From positions 26,412,108 through 26,476,107 of the forward strand of contig OZ018408.1 in NCBI GenBank assembly GCA_963969595.1: a stretch of DNA of 64,000 bases. The letters run 5' to 3'. The notes under the pieces were generated by a model, which was not told where the DNA came from, searched no databases, and worked only from the letters and a program-made list of their open reading frames with translations. Origin of the DNA: Neckera pumila (taxonomy: Eukaryota > Streptophyta > Bryopsida > Hypnales > Neckeraceae). Both the position numbers and the translations under genes were made by a program. Position 1 is the stretch's first letter. Each line of letters starts with the position of its first letter. Positions 1-12,171 of this stretch are shown here, piece by piece.

Positions 1-500
1 TTAATTGAGAAGCATGGTCCAATTTAGTACCGAAAAGGCAAAAGTCATCAAGGAAAATTTCTATAAATTTCCGAAGAAAATCATGGAATGCCAAAGTGGC
101 CATTCTTTGAAAAGTAGCCGCCCAGTTACATAACCCAAATAACATAACTCTTGACACAAAAATACCTAGATCGGTAACAAAAGCTGTCTTTTCCTTATCC
201 TTCTTAGCAATTTGGATTTGATTGTATCCCGAGAAACCGTCCATGAACAAATAACATTCATGGCCGGCGACTGTATCTAAAACACTATCAGTAAATGGTA
301 GTGGAAATCTGTCTTTCTTTATTATTGCATTAAGTTTACGGAAATCTTGACAAATTTGGATTTTACCATCCTTTTTAGGAACAATAACTATAGGATTCAC
401 CCACTTCCTATAAGGAGCCGGGTAAATAAATCCTATATTTATTAATTTTCTATCTCCTCTTTTATCAATAGGGAATATTTTGGATTTAGGCAATGAGGCC
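1..500 (-). pseudogene. Gypsy reverse transcriptase fragment
   Basis: Minus-strand translation gives in order VPKKDGKIQICQDFRKLN, RFPLPF, FMDGFSGYNQI, FGLCNWAATFQRM and FLDDF. These are consecutive motifs of Ty3/gypsy reverse transcriptase; the FLDDF site with the two catalytic aspartates lies near 41-60. The usual FGL.NAPATFQR motif is altered to FGLCNWAATFQR. The domain is cut by the left edge of the window. Confidence 0.85.
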
Positions 501-815
501 TTTGCATAATAGGTTTGGCATCATTGTCTAAGTCAATATGATGCTTGCATATTTAAGGGGAAAGACCCCTCAAATCCCTATAGGACTAGGCAAAAGTCTT
601 ACTATTATCTTTAAAGAATTTCACCCAAATTGCTAATTCAATAGGGTCTAAATTCTTATAAATTTGGATATTTTTCTCCTCTTGATTTGACCCCAAATTT
701 ATATCTTGACAATGCACTTTAGATATATACAGCCTAATTGGTGTCTCTTCAGCAGAACCAATAAAGAAATCATTACTTTCTTCACTGGCTTCCCACTTGG
801 ATTCTACATTATGCA

Positions 816-1470
816 CTATTGAATCAGTGAGCCAATTTTGGATAGCTTTATCAGAATTATCTCCCTCTCATAAGGTATAAAATACTCATCTGGGGAGATT
901 TCTTTGAACTGCCCAATAGGTTTACTAGACATTATCTCCAATTTGTCCCGACTGTGGACCCTATTGGTTGGAATATCCTCTTGGTCTAAATCATAACCAA
1001 AATCGGATGTATTACTCGGGGACTCCCATTGGGTCTCTCCATAATATTTTGTAGGATATATGGGAATATCTACCCTATGATTTCCTTGTGCAATTTTTAA
1101 TATTCCCCTACCCCAATCATCTTTGGCTTTTGTCTGGCACAACCATGGATAGCCCAAAAAGATGGGATATGATGCATTAGGAATATTGGGCTGAAAAACA
1201 ATGTAATCTATAAAAAATACTAGCCTAGCTACCCTTGTTTTAATTCTAGGAAGAATACCCAAGGGTTTAACCCTACTTTAGTCAGCCATTCTCAACACTA
1301 ATTTGGTTTCTTGTAACCCAGTTAATTGAAGACTAAACATGGTGTCCTAGTTCATAAGATTCACACTGGAACCGCCATCAACTTGGACACTTGTTACTAT
1401 TAACCCATCAATTTCTACATCAATCATTGGTGCCCCTGGATCGGGACTCAAATTAACCTTATTTAATATT
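816..1470 (-). pseudogene. Retrotransposon aspartic protease region, broken
   Basis: On the minus strand, 1340-1440 encodes IDGLIVTSVQVDGGSSVNLMN. VDGGSS is the plant gypsy form of the D-[ST]-G catalytic site and is followed within a few codons by a stop. Further on, 816-1262 encodes FLGYPWLCQTKAKDDWGRG, the conserved stretch that follows the protease fold in such polyproteins. The stop and frame change between them make this a pseudogene. Confidence 0.7.
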
Positions 1471-2292
1471 TTTGACCTGTTTCTAACCAATTTGGACTTA
1501 AGGGCCGCTCAACAAGAAGGAGCAATTCCTAGTAGTTGTTTAATAGAAATATCGGCCTTGACTTGGCCCAAATTTTCTATTAAATTATATAGATGCACAT
1601 CTTCCATAATTCCTATTTGTTTATTTCCATCCTGTTTTCTTCTTATTGAAGACTTAATGAATTTATCAACAAGACTGTTAATTTGACCAGTAGGTAATTT
1701 TTTCAATTTGGCTGATTTCTGGCCTAACTGGCCATCTGACTCAAGCCAAATTGGCGGAATCACTATTAGTTCACTTAAATTCGGAATTTGATTCTTGCCG
1801 AGATTGAATTGACCACTAGTGTTTTCAAGCTTATTAGGAATTCCATTATCATTTGCTCAGTCGTTATGATCACAGACACAAATTGGATTGATTTACCGAT
1901 TGGCTTTTCACTAGGTAGGTCCAAGTTGGATACAAAATGGTGAATTTTGGATCAGCCTTATGGATAGAATTTACCAAAGTAGGCTGTATTTGACTTCTAT
2001 TAAATATGACTTTGTTTCCTATTTGGTTTTGTACACCCGCCAATTGTTGGGCTTCCTTTCTTGTCATCTCTTTTTTCCTCAAAATTTCCAACTTACTAGG
2101 TGGATTTTCCTTCACAACTTGTCCTCTAGTGCTAACTTCTCCAATTTGTTTTTCCCTACCAAAAGGACGTAAATTTTTGCATTCTTCTTCAACCTCTATA
2201 CGGTAAGAAATTCTATCCTTACTTTTATTTGGACTATCATCAGGAAGTTCTACCAATTTGGCATTGGTATCCCTTATATTTTTATACTCCTC

Positions 2293-3092
2293 TCAGTTTC
2301 CATCCCTCCTAGGAGCATTACGTTCCTTTGCTGTATGGCCTGATTGTTTGCAATTACCGCAAAGAGGGGAATAAAGAAAACTAGCTCTACCATTTTGACA
2401 ATTGATAGAAATATGCCCAGGTTGGCCACAACGATAGCAAATAATTCCTCTACTTCTGTTATTATCCCAATTTGGATTTTGACCTCCATAAGTGGAAGTT
2501 CCTTGATTGACATCACCATAAGGAAGCTGTGACCAGCCTTGGTTATTTGCTGTCGGCATTTGGGCTACATTCCTATTTGGATTATTATTATAACCCCCAT
2601 TGTTAAAATTATTAGGAGTAAAATTTGGATTTGGCTGATTAAAATTTGAATTTTGGTTGAAATTTTGATTTTGATTAAAATTTCTTCTCCTATTTCGATA
2701 ATCACTACTATTTTTCCAATTATTATTAGAACAAATTATTATTATCTGCTTGGTACACTTGAGCCCATTTAGCTTGATGACCGGCTTGGTTAACAAGACT
2801 ATTTTGTAAATTTCTACATGACTCTAGTCTCATGCTTACTGCTACAAAAACGGCATTTTGGTGATAAATTTGCAGGGGAAGGACAATTTAATAGCTTATG
2901 TCCCTGGCCACGACAATTTGTGCACCAAATATGCACTTTGTCATTATTTGGTGGACTTTTCTTTTCACCAGTCCTAGCCATATTAACTTGTAATTCTCCT
3001 AATTGCTTTGTTATTTCTATAAGCTGGGTTTCTATACTAGACAGAACTTCTTTTGTCACAACTTGATTTTGCGGAAACTGATTTCCTGTCAA
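2293..3092 (-). pseudogene. gag nucleocapsid zinc-knuckle remnant
   Basis: Two open stretches in different frames carry zinc-knuckle motifs. CYRCGQPGHISINC is a perfect C-x2-C-x4-H-x4-C knuckle near 2420, with a second, imperfect site starting CGNCKQSGH near 2360. Further upstream, CTNCRGQGHKLLNC is another knuckle, near 2930. Between them is a low-complexity Asn/Gln/Phe-rich linker. Knuckles bind the genomic RNA in active retrotransposons. The frame change near 2800 shows decay. Confidence 0.75.
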
Positions 3093-3118
3093 GACTGGTT
3101 TAGGCAGCTGAGATCCTA

Positions 3119-3610
3119 TTAGTACATATGGTACTGATTGATATACGCCATGAGTGGATAAGGCATTTGGTTAAAGGCTACTGGATTATCTCTCCTAACG
3201 CTAATTTGGTTTGGATAAATTTGTTGGACTGCATAAAGAGCCATGTATACTTCTGCATAATGGACTTCTTCCCACACTTTGGCTCTTTCATATGCAGCTA
3301 CCAAATTGGCAAGTGCCACTTCTCTCACATATGCTTTTAATTGGGGGAGAAATAACCCATTAACAAATTGTCTAGTTAATTGGGCATCAAACATCCCATG
3401 ATCTTGCAATCTTAATAGAATGTCTTCCAACTTCCCATAGTAGGAATCAATTGCCTCTCTAGAGTTCATCATTAATTGAGCCATTTTCTCATGAAGTTTT
3501 TCAACAAATGATATAGGTCTAAAATGTGTTAAAAAGGCATCCTTTAAAGCTGTCCAAATTAATTGACCTAATGGCTGCCTTCGAAACCATATTTTAGCAC
3601 GATCTTCTAA
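3119..3610 (-). pseudogene. gag (capsid) remnant of gypsy element
   Basis: An open stretch starts near AKIWFRRQPLGQ and runs through ALKDAFLTHFRP, EKLHEKMAQL, SYYGKLEDIL and QFVNGLFLPQLKAYVRE. These are hallmarks of the plant retrotransposon gag domain. It forms the virus-like particle in active elements. The frame stops at 3119, and the nucleocapsid part continues in other frames, so the polyprotein is broken. It lies immediately downstream of the primer-binding site. Confidence 0.8.
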
Positions 3611-3757
3611 AGTACTAATTCGCTCTCCTCCTTGCTCTTTCCCCCCTAGATTTTTTACTAGGATTAGTCAAATCGGGAATACGGCTCATTAAAGGACTGC
3701 ACTCCCAATTTTACCAAGCAGGATAGATAAGGTTTGGAGTGACCTCTATAATTTTCT

Positions 3758-3774
3758 CCCCAGCAGTGGCGCCA
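3758..3774 (-). other. Retrotransposon primer-binding site
   Basis: On the minus strand the 17 bases start TGGCGCCA and end GGGG, two bases inside the LTR end. This is the complement of a tRNA 3' end terminating in GGCGCCA, and resembles the tRNA-Asp-type primer site of Athila-like plant gypsy elements. The position next to the LTR and upstream of gag is as expected for minus-strand priming. Confidence 0.75.
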
Positions 3775-3776
3775 AA

Positions 3777-5040
3777 TGTAGAAATAGGATAATTATTAAT
3801 TACTTAAAACTACCCAGTAGTACAATAAATTTGTCCTAGGGAGAAATTTGATTAAGGATTTATGACTAGTAGAAATTAATAATCGAGATGCACAACTTAG
3901 GATTTTAATTACAAAACTCACCAACTCTGCCTAATTGCAAGCCTATTCTTTATTCTCAAACAATCACAGAGAAAAGATGGCATTAATTTCCAAGTTGATT
4001 CTTTTATCTCTTGAATCTTTCTTCAATTTGCTCCCCTTTCACCCATTGGTTCTTAGCTTTCAGCTTCACTGGTACAACTTGTCTCCAATTTGGTACAACA
4101 GCATCTTGCATTGGTACGAATTGGCAGCAACCTTTCTTTAGGCATCACTACTTCAGACTTCTACCAACTCGGATTTATGCTTCACCACTAATCTCCTCTC
4201 CACTCATGTCGGCCTCACATTACAACTGGTCTATAAAGTACACTCACAAATTCACTCGTCTCAAGCTACTACACAAATAATTTTCTCCAATTTGTAATAA
4301 ATTTCCATCTCAGTTTCTCTCAAACGACTTCTCAACAATTCCAACTTATAGATTTATCTCAATTACTCCATTAATAATTCAAACTAATTTTTATAATCTG
4401 ATTCACTCAAAATTCATTCACATACAAATAACTGACTCAATTATGACCAAATTGTACATACACAGCTAGCATACATGCATCAAATATCCAACTAGGACTT
4501 AATCTTGCAATTCATACACAACTACAACGACACAACATAATCCAAAGAACAACTTAAGTATTCACTTTAATTACTCCGACTTGGCATACAGACCAATTAT
4601 GACAAAATCACAATTCAATCACACAACACTTTCACAATTTGGCACATAGCACAATCAAACAAAATCACAATTCCAAACACATAACAACACATACACTTAA
4701 TCCAATTTAGGCAACTTATCTTCCAACTCAATTGATCACAAAAAGTTACAAAACAACCTATTCGGAGGCTGGACTTGCACTCGCTTCTTTGGCAGTGGGT
4801 GAAAGAGGCCAAATCGGAATATAGCTAAATACCTACTTGGCACCGATTCAACCCCAATCGGCAACAAGTTTTTGGCACCATTTAACATCCTACTAGGAAG
4901 ACACCCCATGGAATCCAAATTAGTCACTCACTACAACTTGGTTCAAAATACTCACTTAAACTCCAATTTGGTATAACACTATAACTCCAGTTGGCTAACT
5001 GTCTATTTGACCACAAAATCTCCAATTTTGCAACGTCAAA
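3777..5040 (-). repeat. 5' LTR of the gypsy element (outer end approximate)
   Basis: The LTR begins directly beside the primer-binding site: on the minus strand it ends CTACA two bases before TGGCGCCA. It has no long reading frame. The motif CCAATTTGG or close variants recurs many times (for example near 4082, 4633 and 4960), giving the LTR a distinctive texture that stops around 5040. The partner LTR is outside the window, so neither the outer end nor the target-site duplication can be fixed. Confidence 0.6.
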
Positions 5041-6480
5041 ATATCAACTGGAATTTAATACATTGTATAATTCTTCAATATTACTAAACTGAAACCATAT
5101 GATGTTGACCAGTACAATATTTACATTCAAGCTTTACAATTCTAAGTGTTCATGATTACTAAGAATTTGAATAAAACAATGTTAGATTATTAAAAATCAA
5201 TTTCATAAATTACATGAAAAAATTTCATTTTAAAAGGTTGCACTTCATAAATTGCTTAAAATAGCTTAATTATATAATAGAGAGGAAAGAAAAAATCCAA
5301 CCTCCTAAATAAATTTGTAAGAGTTTTGTTATACGTGTATTTTTAAAATTATTTATTAATATAGAGAAGATGTAAGCAGAAGATAATTACATTGCATTAT
5401 AGATAGCCAATAAGTGAAAATAGCCTAATCTACTACATATATATTTATATTTTTATTATAGAATTATAGGCCAAAGAGTGATTGTATCTTTGTACAATTA
5501 TAATATTTTTCTAATTGCATATTGGACTTTTAAAAGATAATTTGGACGTTAATGGGGCTAAATTATATGGACCTATTGAATACATTGGAGGTAGTGTCAT
5601 TTTCATTCATCCAAAATTTTATTACCAAACAATTAGGGCTTTGCAATTCTCAATTTAGGAATGTCTCATGACCCAATGCCACAAATGAAAATAGTTTGAA
5701 CAATAGATGGAATTGGATCATGAGTGAATATCTTTTATTCAAATACAATATCATGAAAGTAGAATCAAAATGTAAAAAGATTAGGTGAAAAATGCCAATG
5801 GGAGACAATTGAGGCACCTCACAATAGTAGATAATAGATTTGACCAATTATTGTGCTTTAGTAATTCATGAGGAGTACCACAAAATCAACATTTCAGATT
5901 GAAACTCTCATATAATAGGAAGATGTTTAGAGGGATTGCTTGTAAGATGTAATTTGGATGGTAATAAAATTTAATGGAAATAATTCAAAAATCGTTTAGA
6001 GTAGTGCAAGGTTATATATGTGTGTGGATGTTCATAGCCCCTACCTATGTTATTTCTATAACAACTTAAATTCATAGAAATTATAATTCTCATAAAAAAG
6101 ATATTTCCATTTGGATTTGGTTATGTGAAAAGAACACATCTATAATAAATTTATTTAAAAAATCAAATAAAATGACTCATAAAATTGTCTCCAATGTATG
6201 ATTCATTGCTAATTTAGGTCAGGGTACCTTAACTCTAAATGCTCAACCATTTAGTGTGTGGATGATGAACATTGTGATAAATATAAGAAAATCATGTTTA
6301 AATTGTATATATCAATGAAAAGAAGCAATCCTTCATGCTCTATACGAATCAACAGTATAGATATTTGTAGAAGGAGTTTCAATTATCTCGTATATTAAAT
6401 GCAACTAACTCTTGCCATATTTTCATCCGTATAATTTTTCATTCATTTATTTGCCTTAAACCCTCATGACATCCAAAACA
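5041..6480. other. AT-rich intergenic DNA before CSN5
   Basis: No gene, RNA or well-defined transposon end is seen. Composition is AT-rich up to about 6480, where GC rises into the CSN5 promoter. Confidence 0.6.
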
Positions 6481-6560
6481 TCTTCTCCATGAAACCTTTC
6501 GTTGTTGTCGTCAAGCAACAGGCTCCGTTCTAAATGTTCACCTATCTATAGGTTGAGCAC

Positions 6561-6569
6561 TTAGGGTTT
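6561..6569 (-). promoter_or_regulatory. Telo-box upstream of CSN5
   Basis: TTAGGGTTT is the complement of AAACCCTAA, the plant telo-box, about 240 bp before the CSN5 start codon. Such boxes are known in promoters of housekeeping and translation-related plant genes. Function here is inferred from position only. Confidence 0.45.
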
Positions 6570-6810
6570 GACTAGACCTGAATAATCCCCGCATCGTCAC
6601 TCCAGGTCCTTGCTCTCGCGATTCTCGTTCTTTAACTTATTTGAATTCTTGACTACATTAGTTCAAGAAATTTCCGCAAAACTTGCGAAATCAGCACAGG
6701 ACGATCCAGAAAGAAAGAAGACTTCATTGGACTGCGAGACGGCACCTAAATTGTCGCAAATTCGGAAGAGAGAGCGATTCCGAAGGAGCACACTGTCGCA
6801 AGAAGAAGCG

Positions 6811-9800
6811 ATGGAGGCGTCCACGTCGTCGTCTGCGTCTGCGACGATAGCCCGCCAGACCTGGGAGATCGAGAATAACATCGTCGCCATGGAATCGCCA
6901 GCTTCTTCTTCTGCAGCAGCAGCAACAGCAGCTGCTGCTTCCGATTCCGATGCCATCTTCGAGTACGATGCCGATTCGCAGACCAGCGTTCAACAACAGA
7001 AACCCTGGACTCGCGATCCTCATTTCTTCAAGAACGTCAGGATATCCGCCCTCGCGCTGCTCAAGGTCCGATCCCCGCTCTTCATTTGTAAATTCTCATT
7101 CTGTGTCTCTGCACTTTGGAGTTTTTTCCTGAGCTCTTTCTTGATTTTTGGTATGGAGGTGAAATCGTGACCCTAATTAGGGTTAGATGTCCATACGAGT
7201 GTGGATCCTTAGCTGGCATGTTAAAGATATATCATTCTAGCTGCGCGTGCCAAATTGGTAGCGCTTTGTTCTCTTTCATTGCTGCTCTTTGCTTTTCCTG
7301 GATCAGTAGTTTTAACTGTCATTTAGGAGAATCAGTTGCTGTTGATTTTGACGACCACGCAAAACTGTCACAGGGCCTTTCCTGTAGTGTCAATTTGGAT
7401 TGACCGCCTGGTACCTGACTTTTCTAGTAGTCTTTGAGTATAGGCTTGATTCTTCTACTGCGATACTTGCAAAAAAACTTTTTTTTCTCGTTGGCTATAG
7501 TTGAAAATATGTGGCTTTCTAGTTTGCGCATCTCACTTTAGCTTCTTAGTATACGACTACATATCAAGGCTGTTCAAATGGTCAGGTGCGGACGCGCACG
7601 GTTGGGGTTTCCTGTCCTGTGAACAAGTGAAAGTTGGAACAAAAGGATACACGAACCGTTTTTCACGTCAATATATTAATCCATGGGGGTATAAGAGTAT
7701 ATTTTGCGACGCAGATTTGGGGTGCAAACTGTCGCAGATGTGATGCAACTGCATCGACAGCTGCACTATCGTCGATTTGAATGGGTCCTCTGCTCGTGTC
7801 GCCTTGATCTTTCCTTTTAGGAATCGTGGTTTACTGATACTGAGGCTTGCTCGTATGCTGCTGCGCAGATGGTGGTTCATTCACGGTCAGGTGGCACAAT
7901 TGAAGTCATGGGATTGATGCAGGGCAAAACGGACGGTGACACTATAATAATAATGGATGCATTTGCTTTGCCCGTAGAGGGTACAGAGACTCGGGTGAAT
8001 GCTCAAGCGGATGCCTATGAGTACATGGTTCAGTATTCTCAGACGAATAAACAGGTAGTTCTTCTCTTTTGGATGCATTTTCTTCTCTCTCTCATTGTCT
8101 TTTTTTGAACAGGTGTTGAGCAATGGCTCTTGAGAACAATGTTTCCTTCAAGAGTGGTGAAAGCATATTGACATCACATACATTATGCAGGTGGGGAGGC
8201 TAGAAAATGTGGTAGGTTGGTATCATTCGCATCCTGGTTATGGATGTTGGCTCTCAGGCATTGATGTATCTACCCAGATGCTGAACCAAACTTATCAGGA
8301 GCCCTTTTTGGCTGTGGTTATCGATCCAACACGCACTGTGTCCGCTGGAAAAGTTGAAATTGGGGCATTCCGCACCTATCCCCAGGGTTACAAGCCACCA
8401 GACGAGCCCCCATCTGAGTATCAAACCATCCCTTTAAACAAAATTGAGGATTTTGGTGTCCATTATAAATCGGTGACAGTCTTAACTATTCATTTCATTT
8501 TGCGTGCTTCATTCCCCACATACATGTGAGACGTTTATATCTATCTGGACTCAGTTTGTAGCGTTGCAGTTCTTGTCGTTTTCTGATTTGGATCATTTGC
8601 GCTTTGCCTTATTCTAGTATCATTTTGATTTTGAGTTGTCTTGAAGAAGGGACTTACTCCGTAGAGTTTCTGTTTGTGATTGCAGTATTATTCTCTTGAC
8701 ATAACATATTTCAAATCATCATTGGACTCCCACCTCCTTGACCTCCTCTGGAACAAATATTGGGTCAATACTCTTTCGTCTTCACCTTTGCTAGGCAATC
8801 GGGAGTATGTGGCTGGACAAGTGGCCGATCTGGGTGAGTTGCTGTAAGGCTATCGTTTTCATTCTGTACTGCATAGGGCAAGTGAACGACAATTGATGTA
8901 GTCGTGTAGTTCGTGTGAGACTAATTATGAGGAGTTAATATTCACAACCTAAACATTTGCTTTCACCGCAGATAAGAACTCATTTCCTTGGTGGCAAGTG
9001 CAAGGATCCAATCATTCATGGAATTCTAAGAATTGCAGGCACTGATTATTTACACTAACAATTTGTGTGATTATTGTTTTTCTAGTTGTGTGAATCAAAT
9101 CTGTGCAGCTGAGTCATTAAATTTTAGATGATATTTTACATGTGTACGTATTGCGTGGCTGACTTGTCTTTAATGTTATTACTTGACATGTACTTTGAGC
9201 TCCACATTTTGTAATTTCCTTTATCTTTTGTTCACGACAATGTGATGTTTTTTCAGCTGAGAAACTGGAGCAGGCAGAGAGCCAGCTCGCTCATTCAGGG
9301 CGCATGGGTGGGTTCTTCATGCCAGTGCAAAAGAAAAAGGAGGTATGTCTTATTGGTATCCAATCTTTTGGGCTTGGTGGATGCATGCTTTCAAGTCAAA
9401 GCGAATCCAGAGCCCCATCCATTTGTGATTTGAATATTGAATTGGGTTTTTGTGCTTGGTTGGAGTTTACTGTAAGATCTTTTTCTCGATTGCTTTTATT
9501 GTCCACGTGCTTCATGTGCTTTTCACACTAAACGCATTTACTGGAATCACCTGTGCAGGAAGAGTCACAGCTTGCAAAGATTTCACGTGACAGTTCCAAG
9601 ATCACTGTGGAGCAGCTGCACGGGCTCATGTCGCAGGTGATATGTGGCTCTTGTTTTCATATCCTATTTCCGAGATTCATCCTCTAAAATGATAGTGCTA
9701 AAATCGTTGCTAGACCGTGATGGGTTTGGGAATTTATACAGCAAGGTGATAAATAATATGCTCCTTTGATAAGTCTATTCTGAAATACTCACCATGACAA

Positions 9801-9982
9801 GCACTCTCTTAATATCTTCTAGATCTGGAACCATTTAACTGAAGTTTGAAGGATGCTTCTTGCAGGTCATTAAAGATACGTTATTCAACTCTGTGACGGC
9901 ATCTGCTAGTGTTCCTGTTGCAATGTCTACTGATACATCTTCTGTAAGCACAGACTCAGGGCCAGAACCTATGGAGGCATAG
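6811..9982 (+). CDS. CSN5: COP9 signalosome subunit 5 (JAMM deneddylase), 7 exons, 383 aa
   Basis: Catalytic subunit of the COP9 signalosome; it removes NEDD8/RUB from cullins and so resets cullin-RING ubiquitin ligases. Exons: 6811-7065, 7869-8054, 8191-8472, 8686-8833, 9257-9342, 9559-9636, 9866-9982; all junctions are GT-AG and the total is 1152 nt in one frame. The MPN+ metalloprotease site is complete: the glutamate of EVMGLMQGK at about residue 97 and the JAMM motif [14 protein letters not shown] at 159-172 (His159, His161, Asp172). The start was chosen because [17 protein letters not shown] matches the plant family start and no in-frame ATG lies upstream. The N-terminus has an extra Ala/Ser-rich stretch; the usual plant length is about 360 aa. 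The C-terminal tail is Ser/Thr-rich. Nothing suggests inactivation. Confidence 0.97.
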
Positions 9983-10589
9983 TGTTGTGAATGACTGGTA
10001 CTCCAATTCAGGATAGGCTTCTTCTAATGTTAGGTCACGTAAATGATGCCTGATATCCTGCGAGGAGATTTTGGCTTCATGCCGGACACAGCCTTAATGA
10101 TGTGAAGTTGTCCATAATTTTCATACACTTCAACCACACACTGTATTGGCTTGATCTCCTGGCAGTCTTTTAGATACCAGACATCATTATGTTTAGAAGC
10201 GTGTGTGCAGCTGCCCAAGTTAGTGCAATTAGAATGGGCTAGTATAGAGTTTGCTTTGGGCAGACGGGAGAGGAGGCAATCGAAAGGACTAATCGTGTTT
10301 ACTTTTTTGCTCTGCCTATACTACCTTGTAAGTATTGTATCTTTTTGCACATATCTTGCAAATGTACTTAGTATGTACGTGAAACCGAAACAGGCGAAAA
10401 CATGCTCAGCAGGTAAATTGCTGAAGCATAGTGGTCTTATTACGTGAATGTTTAATGATCATGTTTTAGGAATACTGCATTTTGTTTTGAGTTGGGACTT
10501 GTTCAAAATGAGAACTGTATAAGTGACCAATATTAGCTTTTTTGTAGGTGGAACATGTGTTGTATAGTATTGTACTGGTACCCTCCAAT
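9983..10589. other. CSN5 3' flank
   Basis: Moderately GC-rich to about 10440, probably 3' untranslated sequence of CSN5, then AT-rich. No separate gene is supported. Confidence 0.5.
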
Positions 10590-10772
10590 CATTAGAAAAA
10601 ATCTGCGTTTGCCTCAACAAAATGTACTTGATGTGTTTGTTGAGACAAATGCAAAATCTATATTGAAGCAAATGCAAAATTTGCAATGTTGAGAAAAAAA
10701 ACAGATTTTGTCTTTGCCTCAACAAACACATCAAATAGATTTTGTTGAGGCAAACGCAGATTTCTTTTAGTG
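10590..10772. mobile_element. CACTA-type foldback MITE (183 bp, TSD AAT)
   Basis: The ends are CATTAGAAAAAATCTGCG and, read from the other side, CACTAAAAGAAATCTGCG. The element folds into a hairpin with arms of about 65-70 bp. It is flanked by AAT on both sides (10587-10589 and 10773-10775), a 3-bp duplication as made by CACTA/En-Spm transposases. The arms share TTGATGTGTTTGTTG and GCAAAATCT with the element at 48486-48846, so both belong to one family. No coding capacity. Confidence 0.8.
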
Positions 10773-10789
10773 AATAAGTCTTGCAAACC

Positions 10790-11190
10790 TACTATGAAGT
10801 CCTTCAATTATTTCCTTTATAACACCATTTTGAAAATATTTTATCAATCTATTCTATTAAATCTACTGTTTTATAAAACCTTAATCAACATATAAAATTT
10901 TAATGTCCAAAAATAGGAACTCTTATTTTGGTGAGTTATTTTATTTGTTTTTCACAATTCTACATAATAGTTAATTGAAAAATATCTGCATTGATTTTTT
11001 AAGATTTGATTGCACATATATTTAGAAAATATCATTGTTCACATCTTTCATGATATAAAGACTCGCACTATGTCAGTAAATTTTTTGTCTATGTGGCTTT
11101 AATGTATTTTGCAATTTTCTTGAAAGCAAAGGAAAACAAGCTCATGCATTAAACAAAAATTAAAAAAAACGTTGTCACATAGGGTATAAT
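10790..11190. repeat. Diverged copy of the foldback arm found at 15683-16526
   Basis: The stretch around 10850-11050 (ATTAAATCTACTG, CTTAATCAACAT, ATTGAAAAATATCTGC, GATTGCACATATATTTAG) follows the same order of motifs as 15730-15920. It appears to be a single, diverged arm. The boundaries are rough. Confidence 0.45.
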
Positions 11191-12167
11191 TAGAAAGCTA
11201 TAGTACCATAACAGAGTATTATAACATGAATTTTCCATTATGTTTTGCTCACAAGGAATTACTTTACAAAAAAGTGGTATATGTACTACTACAAAATATT
11301 ACCACTTTGGACTGCTATCACAACTTCCATTTGGATACTTTCTTAAGGTATACCTCACATGCCAAGTTCACTGATGTCCACATTTTGTCTTTGTTATGGA
11401 ATTTGCATGTTTTCTGCACTCAATTGTGGACTAACTTCCATACTTTTGCTATAGGATTGAGGGTAAAAAGAATTGGTGGCCATTTAATGAATTCTACATT
11501 ATGTCATGGTACTAATTTAACTCTAACACTATTTAGAATTTCACAAAGTTTGCTTATAGAATCCTAGCAACATCATATACACAATATCTTAAACAATCAT
11601 TTTTTTCTCACCAAATTTTTGGACTTCAAAGCACAAAATGGTTAAGAAGCCCCCTAATTGTGAACTCTAAACCCTACACCAAATTTTGTAATTGCAAGTA
11701 GTGCAAAAAAATTGAACCAATATAGCATATGACATATTCACGTCAATTAGGAATTATAATTAATGTATGCCCCCTTCTTAATGATTCAAATTAGAAAACT
11801 ATATAATTATAGACCTCAGAATAATCAATGAATAAAAAGTAATATCCCCCATTTAAATACTTGGTGTTTGCACCTGTATCCTTATTTTTTTCAAGGAGTG
11901 TACTCCCCGAGGTTTTTGATGATTACATAGTCATGAAACTTTAGGGGTTAAAAAGATGGATTGAGTCACAACAAGGTAAATGACTCACCTTGTCTAAGGC
12001 AAAAAATCTCAATCAAATATTTAAATTTACCTGCTACAAATATATTTTGTAATCAAATTACTTGGCTAAGAATCAGATTTGGATTGCCAGACTTTTTGGA
12101 GGGTTTTGTACAATAAGACTTTCCTATAAGAATATTTTAGAAGTTCATGGATTTTTTTTAAATTTTC
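11191..12167. other. AT-rich intergenic DNA with an orphan TTAA-element end
   Basis: No gene is supported. At 11939-11951 the sequence CTTTAGGGG is followed by TTAA, which matches the right terminus of the TTAA-element family. No matching left end was identified, so this may be a remnant. Confidence 0.5.
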
Positions 12168-12171
12168 TTAA

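Larger units (their letters stand above)
1..5040 (-). mobile_element. Decayed Ty3/gypsy LTR retrotransposon, 5' part (truncated by window edge)
   Basis: Read right to left, the order is LTR, primer-binding site, gag, zinc knuckles, aspartic protease and reverse transcriptase, which is the gypsy order. The coding region is broken by several stops and frame changes, so the copy is dead. Family context: the FMDGFSGYNQI form of reverse transcriptase, the VDGGSS protease site and a primer-binding site ending TGGCGCCA resemble the non-chromoviral (Athila/Tat-like) gypsy group; this assignment is an inference. RNase H, integrase and the second LTR would lie left of the window. The right boundary near 5040 is set only by the change in sequence character and could be off by about 100 bp. 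Confidence 0.85.

Noticed and set aside
3935..4280. Overlapping plus-strand frames in the LTR
   Set aside because: They lie in the retrotransposon LTR, overlap each other and show no domain.
6663..7023. Two minus-strand frames opposite CSN5 exon 1
   Set aside because: Shadow frames caused by the GC-rich, Ala/Ser-coding exon; they have no domain of their own.
7116..7743. Plus-strand frames in CSN5 intron 1
   Set aside because: They fall within the intron between exons ending at 7065 and starting at 7869 and match nothing in the family.
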